A stretch of DNA of 7,069 bases from Flavobacteriaceae bacterium (GTDB taxonomy: Bacteria; Bacteroidota; Bacteroidia; Flavobacteriales; Flavobacteriaceae): the NCBI GenBank assembly GCA_015489265.1, contig WFZY01000028.1, forward strand, positions 1-7,069, written 5' to 3'. Of this stretch, positions 1-4,385 are shown in pieces (within the stretch, counting starts at the first letter, position 1; the number at the start of each line of letters is the position of its first letter). The notes beneath the pieces were generated by a model, which was not told the origin of the DNA, did no database searches, and was given only the letters and a program-made list of their open reading frames with translations. Made by a program: the position numbers and the translations under genes.

Positions 1-18
1 AATACGGGTGGCTTTTTT
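1..18 (+). terminator. Possible 3' arm and T-tract of an intrinsic terminator cut by the window edge
   Basis: The first bases read GGGTGGC followed directly by six T and then AG. A GC-rich segment running straight into a T-tract is what the right half of a rho-independent terminator looks like on the plus strand. The matching left arm (expected GCCACCC) would lie before base 1, so the hairpin cannot be verified. If real, it would end a plus-strand gene left of the window that converges on rnpA, and could serve both strands. Confidence 0.25.
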
Positions 19-418
19 AGTTATCAAACCTGCTAGGTTTTGAAAACCTAGCAGGTTTAGACAATTCGTTGATAATCAACGTCATTTTGTTATAAATGGT
101 TTCATAATCCGGAAGTTTCTTATCCAAATATATCCACATCATGATAGTTTTGTCGGGTAAATTTAATTGATGCTGTTGCAACCTAAAACTCTCACGCATC
201 AAGCGTTTGATCCGATTGCGTTGAACAGCTTTTCTAATTTTTTTTTTAGGAACTGAAAAACCTACCATATATGGCACGTCTTCGGGATAATCGACTTGCA
301 AGTACACCAATCGCAACGGATATACAACCACCGAATGCCCTTCTTTAAATAAGGCATCAATCAAAAGTTTGCGTTTCAAACTGCGTTGGCGTGGTAAAGT
401 ATATTTATGCTGGGTCAT
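17..418 (-). CDS. rnpA: Ribonuclease P protein component (RnpA)
   Basis: RnpA is the basic protein subunit of RNase P. It binds the catalytic RNA and the pre-tRNA 5' leader and helps remove the leader. The 133-residue length is normal to slightly long. The family signature is clear: FSVPKKK at residues 54-60, then the RNR helix with R67-N68-R69-I70-K71-R72 and R75-E76. The N-terminal segment (PRQRSLKRK, 9-17) is also typical. The start is an ATG at 416-418 that directly follows the stop codon of the upstream peptidase gene, so it needs no ribosome binding site of its own and is probably translated by coupling. It is oddly placed: rnpA classically sits beside rpmH, which is absent here. The last 13 residues are unusual, because residues 121-131 (KPARFSKPSRF) are encoded entirely by a palindromic repeat. 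The conserved fold appears to end near residue 119. Identity is secure; the function of the tail is unknown. Confidence 0.95.
   Translation of the reverse strand: MTQHKYTLPRQRSLKRKLLIDALFKEGHSVVVYPLRLVYLQVDYPEDVPYMVGFSVPKKKIRKAVQRNRIKRLMRESFRLQQHQLNLPDKTIMMWIYLDKKLPDYETIYNKMTLIINELSKPARFSKPSRFDN
26..58. repeat. Palindromic repeat, copy 1, inside the 3' end of rnpA
   Basis: The left arm AAACCTGCTAGGTTTT (26-41) and the right arm AAAACCTAGCAGGTTT (43-58) are exact reverse complements of 16 bases around a single G at 42. The 33 bases correspond exactly to 11 rnpA codons in phase. A second copy lies at 4288-4320. Neither strand has a T-tract directly after the stem, so it is not a typical intrinsic terminator. 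It resembles short interspersed palindromes of the REP type, or Rickettsia palindromic elements that insert in frame in genes. That comparison is by form only. Confidence 0.85.
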
Positions 419-421
419 TTA
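416..421 (-). promoter_or_regulatory. Stop-start junction coupling the M1 peptidase gene and rnpA
   Basis: Read on the minus strand, the peptidase stop TAA is followed immediately by the rnpA ATG with no base between. A ribosome finishing the peptidase is placed directly at the rnpA start, the usual arrangement for termination-reinitiation. There is no Shine-Dalgarno-like sequence before the junction, which is normal for Bacteroidota. Confidence 0.7.
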
Positions 422-2347
422 GTTTTTATCAGAATTTTCTTGTGGCTTTTCAAAAGATTTGATGTTATTCTCTTGATCAATGTCCGCCATAAAACCGAGC
501 GGGTCAATAACAATGGCTTGAATATCGTCTTTTTTCCGGTCAATTGTAAAACGGTATTTCTGAACGGGATAACGCCAATCCTTCAACACTTTGCGCGGTA
601 TTTGCGGAAACGGATTGCGTTTTTGTCCCCGCATCAAGTCCAAAGGGATATAATAACTTTCCTTGCTACCATCTTTATAAATCACGAATATATCAACCGG
701 CATCGGCATGGAACCGGCATATTTTATGATGACATCCGTCTGATTATTTTTAGCTATCAAACTATCAATTTTATAATCGATATGGTGAATCGTATGTATC
801 CACTCGTTTTGAAACCATTTGAGATTCATACCGGAAGTTTTTTCGGCAATACGGAAAAAATCATCGGGTTGCGGATGTTTCATCGCCCAATTTTTATAAT
901 AATTTTTTAAAGTTAAATTTAGTTTATCAAATCCTATAATGTAACCCAACTGACTTAAAACCAACTTACCTTTATCGTAGGCGTTTATCCAATAAGCCAA
1001 ATTGGTTTGATAATGGTCGGAATGGGTTGCCAAGGGTTCTTCTTTACCTTGCTGAACCAGATATTGATAACTTTGATAAGAGCCTTCAAAAGGATTGGGT
1101 GATTGCGCACCATTTACCGCCACATTAGCCATATCTTGAATAAAAGACGTAAAACCTTCATCCATCCAAGGATATTCAGATTCATTGCTCGCCAAACTAA
1201 ATTGGAACCAAGCATGTCCCATCTCGTGTTGAACGGTACCGCGTAAGCTGTTAAAAGCTTTGTTACCATTGACAAAAGTGCACATAGCATATTCCATACC
1301 ACCGTCACCGGCTTGAATGACACTGTATTTTTTATAAGGATAAGCGCCGACATAATGATTGTAAAACTGCATGGTTTTAACGGCAACCGGCTCTAATTTT
1401 TTCCAAGTATCTTTGATTTTATCGTCATTTTGATAGAAAAAATGCAAATTTACACTATCATTGACCTTCACTATATCATGCACATAATCGGGGTCTGCCG
1501 CCCATGAAAAGTCATGCACGTTGGGCGCTACAAAGTGCCAAGTCAATTTATCGCCTTGCGGAAGTTTCAACGGCTTATCCGTAGGATAATTTTTCCCGAT
1601 TTGTTCCGGATTTTGCAAATAACCGGTTCCTGCTACCATATATTTTTTATCGATATGAATGGTTACGTCAAAATCGCCCCAAACGCCGTAAAATTCGCGA
1701 GCAATATACGGGTCGGTATGCCAGCCGCGTTGGTCGTATTCGCACATTTTAGGATACCATTGCGCCATGGAATAATCAATACCTTCGGCATTATCACGTC
1801 CGGCACGACGGATAATTTTAGGCACTTGCGCCAAATAATTCATGTCAAAAACGGTACTTTTACCGGGCAATAAAGGTTGATTTAATTCAACTTCCAAAAT
1901 CGTCTCTTCAACTTTATAAGTTAAGGGCTGTCCGTCTTGGGTCAAGGTATTGATTTTGATAAAACCGATTTCGTCGGGCTTTAAAGCTTGCAGGGTTTTA
2001 TCCATATTTCTATCGGGGTCCGGCACTGTGCGGGCTTTCCAATCCATAGCACTGCCGGGTTGAAAAGCATTCCAATACAAGTGATAATAGACCTTAGTCA
2101 AAGTATCGTGCGAATTGTTTTTGTAAACCAATTTTTGTTTGCCGGTATATTGGTGTTTTTTCGTATCCATATCCACATCCATGGTGTATTGCACATATTG
2201 TTGCCAATAACCGCGTTTCTCAGGTTCTGTCATACCTTTATTAACATGTTGAGTTTTAACATCTTTTGATGTTTCAACAATATTTTTTTGCGATTGGCAT
2301 CCGGCTAAAATCATACCGGTAAAAAGGATAAAACTTAAATACTTCAT
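419..2347 (-). CDS. M1-family zinc metallopeptidase, predicted lipoprotein
   Basis: This is a gluzincin peptidase of the M1 (aminopeptidase N / leukotriene A4 hydrolase) type, expected to cut residues from peptide N-termini outside the cytoplasm. From the ATG at 2345-2347 it has 642 residues. Residues 1-17 (MKYLSFILFTGMILAGC) form a lipoprotein signal with lipobox LAGC and acylated Cys17. The catalytic core is intact: a GGMEY substrate-binding loop (349-353, the GAMEN equivalent), HEMGH at 374-378 with zinc ligands H374 and H378 and catalytic E375, the third ligand E397 exactly 18 residues on in WMDEGF, and a likely catalytic Tyr457 in AYDKG. An upstream in-frame TTG (2366-2368) would add seven residues; I prefer the ATG because it puts the charged residue and hydrophobic stretch at normal signal-peptide positions. 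Its stop (419-421) abuts the rnpA start. I see no clear promoter upstream, so read-through from mnmE is possible. The substrate is not predictable; leaflet and surface location are undetermined. Confidence 0.93.
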   Translation of the reverse strand: MKYLSFILFTGMILAGCQSQKNIVETSKDVKTQHVNKGMTEPEKRGYWQQYVQYTMDVDMDTKKHQYTGKQKLVYKNNSHDTLTKVYYHLYWNAFQPGSAMDWKARTVPDPDRNMDKTLQALKPDEIGFIKINTLTQDGQPLTYKVEETILEVELNQPLLPGKSTVFDMNYLAQVPKIIRRAGRDNAEGIDYSMAQWYPKMCEYDQRGWHTDPYIAREFYGVWGDFDVTIHIDKKYMVAGTGYLQNPEQIGKNYPTDKPLKLPQGDKLTWHFVAPNVHDFSWAADPDYVHDIVKVNDSVNLHFFYQNDDKIKDTWKKLEPVAVKTMQFYNHYVGAYPYKKYSVIQAGDGGMEYAMCTFVNGNKAFNSLRGTVQHEMGHAWFQFSLASNESEYPWMDEGFTSFIQDMANVAVNGAQSPNPFEGSYQSYQYLVQQGKEEPLATHSDHYQTNLAYWINAYDKGKLVLSQLGYIIGFDKLNLTLKNYYKNWAMKHPQPDDFFRIAEKTSGMNLKWFQNEWIHTIHHIDYKIDSLIAKNNQTDVIIKYAGSMPMPVDIFVIYKDGSKESYYIPLDLMRGQKRNPFPQIPRKVLKDWRYPVQKYRFTIDRKKDDIQAIVIDPLGFMADIDQENNIKSFEKPQENSDKN

Positions 2348-2383
2348 AAAGAATATTTTTTTGAACAACGAATATACGATTTT

Positions 2384-2447
2384 ATTGGTTAATTGGTTAT
2401 TTGATGATATTGGTTATTTGAGGAATTGATGAACTGATGAATTGATG
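2384..2447. repeat. Cluster of short direct repeats
   Basis: ATTGGTTA occurs in perfect tandem at 2384-2391 and 2392-2399. The 13-base word ATTGGTTATTTGA occurs at 2392-2404 and again at 2409-2421. It is followed by three tandem 8-base units AATTGATG, AACTGATG, AATTGATG at 2424-2447. The cluster is about 40-100 bases upstream of the peptidase ATG. It looks like replication-slippage sequence; no function is claimed. Confidence 0.7.
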
Positions 2448-2481
2448 AGTACATATCGCTGAGAGATTCCAATAATAATCG

Positions 2482-2528
2482 GGATTGAATTGAAGCGCCA
2501 GCTCAAATTATCAATTCTCAATTAATCC
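2482..2528. repeat. Imperfect inverted repeat with a 6-base indel
   Basis: The left arm GGATTGAATTGA (2482-2493) matches the reverse complement of 2511-2528 exactly once six bases (AATTGA) are removed from the latter. Inside it, TTGAAGC (2490-2496) and GCTCAA (2501-2506) form a small hairpin with one bulged A. No T-tract follows on either strand, so it is a weak candidate for the mnmE terminator. It could be a decayed palindromic element. Confidence 0.45.
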
Positions 2529-2574
2529 GCACTTCGCACTTTATCGCTTTCCACTAAATACTTGCTTCTTAAAA

Positions 2575-3999
2575 CTACTTTCCGATACAAAAATTTCTAA
2601 AAATATTATCCAATAAATTATCCGTTGTGATGTCGCCGGTTATTTCTCCCAAACTGTGCAAAGCCGCTCTAATATCAATACTCAATAAATCGCCGGACAA
2701 ATCAGTATTTAGACCGTTTTCAACTTGTATAATACTCTGTAAGGCATCATTTAAAGCTTGATAGTGACGAGCATTTGAAACTACCACTTGGTTTTGGTCT
2801 AAGGCACCCTTGTTGACCAAAGATACCAGTTCGTTATTCAAACGATCTAATCCGGTTTTGTGTTTTGCCGAAATCTCGATAACCGGATATTTTCGGGTAT
2901 CGATTTGATAATCTTTCCGGTTAGTTTTATCGACCTTATTAACAACGATTAGGATTTTTTTGTTGGGATATTTTCGGGTTATATTTTGTATTTCGGTTTC
3001 AAATTCTTGCAAAACTTTTTGATGATGCGGTTCATGACAAGATGATTTTTGACTCAATGCGCAAGCATCAATCAAGAAAACTACCACTTTGGCTTCCTTG
3101 ATTTTTTCATAAGTTTTACGAATACCGATTTTTTCTATTTGGTCTTGCGCTTCACGAATACCCGCCGTATCGATAAACCGGAACCTTATACCATTCAATA
3201 CCAATTCGTCTTCAATTACGTCACGGGTCGTGCCGGCAATATCCGATACAATAGCGCGCTCTTCATTGAGCAAAGCATTGAGCAAGGTAGATTTACCGAC
3301 ATTCGGCTCGCCAATAATGGCAACAGGCACCCCTTCTTTAAGCACATTGCCCGTTGCAAAACTATCGACCAAATGTTTGAGCGTCTGTTTAATGCGTTGC
3401 ACCAAGTCTTTAAACTGTTGACGGTCGGCAAATTCGACATCTTCTTCGGCAAAATCCAATTCCAATTCCATTAACGAAGCAAAATGAATCAATTCGTCCC
3501 GCAATTTTTTGATTTCACTCGAAAAGCCGCCCCGCATCTGTTGCAAAGCCAGCCGGTGCGATGTTTCACTATCCGAAGCAATCAAATCTGCCACGGCTTC
3601 GGCTTGCGCCAAATCCATTTTGCCGTTGAGAAATGCCCGCAAGGTAAATTCGCCGGCTTGGGCATGTCGCACGCCGTTTTTTAAAAACAATTGCAAAATT
3701 TGTTGTTGTATATAAGGCGAACCATGAACCGATATTTCCACCACATTTTCGCCGGTATAGGACTGCGGATTTTTAAAAATACTGACCAATACTTCATCTA
3801 AAATTTGCCCATCGTCTTTGATATAGCCCAAATGAACAGTGTGCGTCGGAACATTTCTTAAATCTTTTTGGTGAAATTTGCTTTGAAAAAAACGATTGAC
3901 AATATCAATGGCATCCGGTCCCGATAAACGAATGACGCCAATCGCACCGCTACCTGCCGGTGTTGCCAAAGCTATAATCGTATCTTGGTATTGCTTCAT
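2575..3999 (-). CDS. mnmE: tRNA modification GTPase MnmE (TrmE)
   Basis: MnmE works with MnmG in the cytoplasm to install the carboxymethylaminomethyl group at C5 of wobble uridine 34 in certain tRNAs, using a tetrahydrofolate one-carbon unit and potassium-dependent GTP hydrolysis. The 474 residues are close to family length. Domains: N-terminal formyl-THF-binding and dimerisation domain (about 1-120), a helical domain split around the G domain, and the G domain at about 222-395. Visible G motifs are GEPNVGKS (230-237), GTTRD (256-260), DTAG (277-280), NKVD (354-357) and SAK (377-379). E289 lies 12 residues after D277, matching the catalytic Glu282 of the E. coli enzyme. The C-terminus FCIGK carries the conserved catalytic-site Cys471. 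Start ATG at 3997-3999; no Shine-Dalgarno, as expected. The segment between G3 and G4 carries an odd Cys/His cluster (313-326). It heads the leftward gene run and is divergent from the nuclease gene. Confidence 0.97.
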   Translation of the reverse strand: MKQYQDTIIALATPAGSGAIGVIRLSGPDAIDIVNRFFQSKFHQKDLRNVPTHTVHLGYIKDDGQILDEVLVSIFKNPQSYTGENVVEISVHGSPYIQQQILQLFLKNGVRHAQAGEFTLRAFLNGKMDLAQAEAVADLIASDSETSHRLALQQMRGGFSSEIKKLRDELIHFASLMELELDFAEEDVEFADRQQFKDLVQRIKQTLKHLVDSFATGNVLKEGVPVAIIGEPNVGKSTLLNALLNEERAIVSDIAGTTRDVIEDELVLNGIRFRFIDTAGIREAQDQIEKIGIRKTYEKIKEAKVVVFLIDACALSQKSSCHEPHHQKVLQEFETEIQNITRKYPNKKILIVVNKVDKTNRKDYQIDTRKYPVIEISAKHKTGLDRLNNELVSLVNKGALDQNQVVVSNARHYQALNDALQSIIQVENGLNTDLSGDLLSIDIRAALHSLGEITGDITTDNLLDNIFRNFCIGK

Positions 4000-4003
4000 A
4001 TTG

Positions 4004-4011
4004 CAAAAATA
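4004..4011 (-). promoter_or_regulatory. Possible -7 promoter element for mnmE
   Basis: On the minus strand this reads TATTTTTG, an exact match to the Bacteroidota -7 consensus TAnnTTTG. It ends only four bases before the mnmE ATG, so initiation at the usual distance would give an almost leaderless mRNA. A TTG lies at 4026-4028 (minus strand), but the 14-base spacing is shorter than usual for a -33 element. In such AT-rich sequence a chance match is quite possible. Confidence 0.25.
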
Positions 4012-4194
4012 ACTAAATAAAGTAACAAGTTGAAAGTTAAAATGCCAAATGCAAAAAAGTATTTAGAAGTAGATAACAAATGACAGTTTTCAAGTTAGAA
4101 ATATGTGGAATACAATAAATTGCACATCGGTCAAATAATCTCACTTGACATAAAAACTTTCGATTTTTAATCTCCAACTTTTAACACAATTATA

Positions 4195-4274
4195 TTATCT
4201 TTACGTCCGTATTTAATCATCATACGGAAAGTATTCCGTTGAATACTTGTGCAATCGATATGATGTAAAGATAA
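4195..4274 (+). other. Foldable 80-base element (three-way-junction-like inverted repeats)
   Basis: TTATCTTTACGTC (4195-4207) pairs with GATGTAAAGATAA (4262-4274): 12 Watson-Crick pairs plus one G-U if read as plus-strand RNA. Inside lie CGTAT/ATACG (4208-4212 with 4222-4226, nine-base loop) and AAGTATTC/GAATACTT (4229-4236 with 4241-4248, loop CGTT). A rival hairpin ACGGAA/TTCCGT (4224-4229 with 4234-4239) overlaps both inner stems. It does not look like a tRNA. It may be a structured RNA, a leader element of mnmE on the other strand, or a small inverted-repeat element. I do not recognise a known family. Confidence 0.4.
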
Positions 4275-4287
4275 AAAATTTTTGCAG

Positions 4288-4320
4288 AGACCTACTAGGT
4301 TTCCAAAACCTAGTAGGTCT
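4288..4320. repeat. Palindromic repeat, copy 2, intergenic
   Basis: The left arm AGACCTACTAGGTTT (4288-4302) and the right arm AAACCTAGTAGGTCT (4306-4320) are exact reverse complements of 15 bases around CCA. Aligned to copy 1 (26-58), the arms differ at two positions, and in each case the opposite arm carries the matching change, so pairing is kept. It ends 34 bases before the predicted nuclease -7 element. Confidence 0.85.
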
Positions 4321-4351
4321 GATATGAAAATGTAATTAATTGATAAAAATA

Positions 4352-4371
4352 AACTAATTTTGACGTTAGTT
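4352..4371. promoter_or_regulatory. Inverted repeat over the nuclease promoter, possible operator
   Basis: AACTAA (4352-4357) and TTAGTT (4366-4371) are exact reverse complements with an eight-base spacer that contains the promoter element's TTTG. The position over the -7 element and likely start site would suit a repressor site, but a 6-base match in AT-rich DNA may be chance. Confidence 0.25.
4355..4362 (+). promoter_or_regulatory. Predicted -7 promoter element for the nuclease gene
   Basis: TAATTTTG matches the Bacteroidota housekeeping -7 consensus TAnnTTTG exactly. It ends 23 bases before the ATG, which would leave a 5' leader of about 15-20 bases. No good TTTG -33 element stands at the usual distance; the nearest TTG (4340-4342) is too close. 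The correct position and orientation before a long gene make this the best promoter in the window. Confidence 0.5.
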
Positions 4372-4385
4372 GTAATCTTGTTAAA

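Larger units (their letters stand above)
2348..2574. other. Intergenic region between mnmE and the peptidase gene: no gene, degenerate repeats
   Basis: No open frame here looks real. The peptidase-proximal part holds short direct repeats (2384-2447), and the middle holds an imperfect inverted repeat (2482-2528). I found no exact TAnnTTTG element on the minus strand and no stem plus T-tract ending mnmE. The sequence gives no clear evidence of either a separate promoter for the peptidase or a stop for mnmE transcription. Such low-complexity spacers, rich in ATTGATGA-like words, are familiar in Bacteroidota genomes. Confidence 0.6.
4000..4385. other. Divergent intergenic region between mnmE and the nuclease gene
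   Basis: This 386-base spacer holds no convincing gene. A minus-strand open frame of 79 codons (4167-4406) crosses the palindromic repeat, the plus-strand promoter and the nuclease start, and has no recognisable domain. Contents from left to right: a possible mnmE -7 element (4004-4011), AT-rich degenerate sequence to about 4190, a foldable 80-base segment (4195-4274), the second palindromic repeat (4288-4320) and the predicted nuclease promoter (4355-4362). Confidence 0.7.

Noticed and set aside
26..58. Palindrome as an intrinsic terminator for rnpA
   Set aside because: On the minus strand the stem is followed by an A-rich run, not T, and on the plus strand by mixed sequence; it also lies before the stop codon.
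407..910. Plus-strand open frame of 167 codons opposite the peptidase gene
   Set aside because: It is antisense to clearly conserved M1 peptidase coding sequence and its translation is family-less; a shadow frame.
2348..2368. TTG start for the peptidase, adding seven residues
   Set aside because: The ATG at 2345-2347 gives a canonical lipoprotein signal (Lys2, hydrophobic stretch, LAGC at 14-17), and a rare start codon is not needed.
3049..3474. Plus-strand open frame of 141 codons opposite mnmE
   Set aside because: It lies over the MnmE G domain, whose motifs are all intact on the other strand.
4195..4274. tRNA gene
   Set aside because: The segment has a tRNA-like length and outer stem, but no T-loop consensus, no recognisable anticodon arm and a 13-pair rather than 7-pair closing stem.
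4279..4320. Copy 2 palindrome as a minus-strand terminator
   Set aside because: A T-rich run occurs about 10 bases after the stem on the minus strand, but it is interrupted by CTGCAAAAA and no gene points leftward into it within the window.
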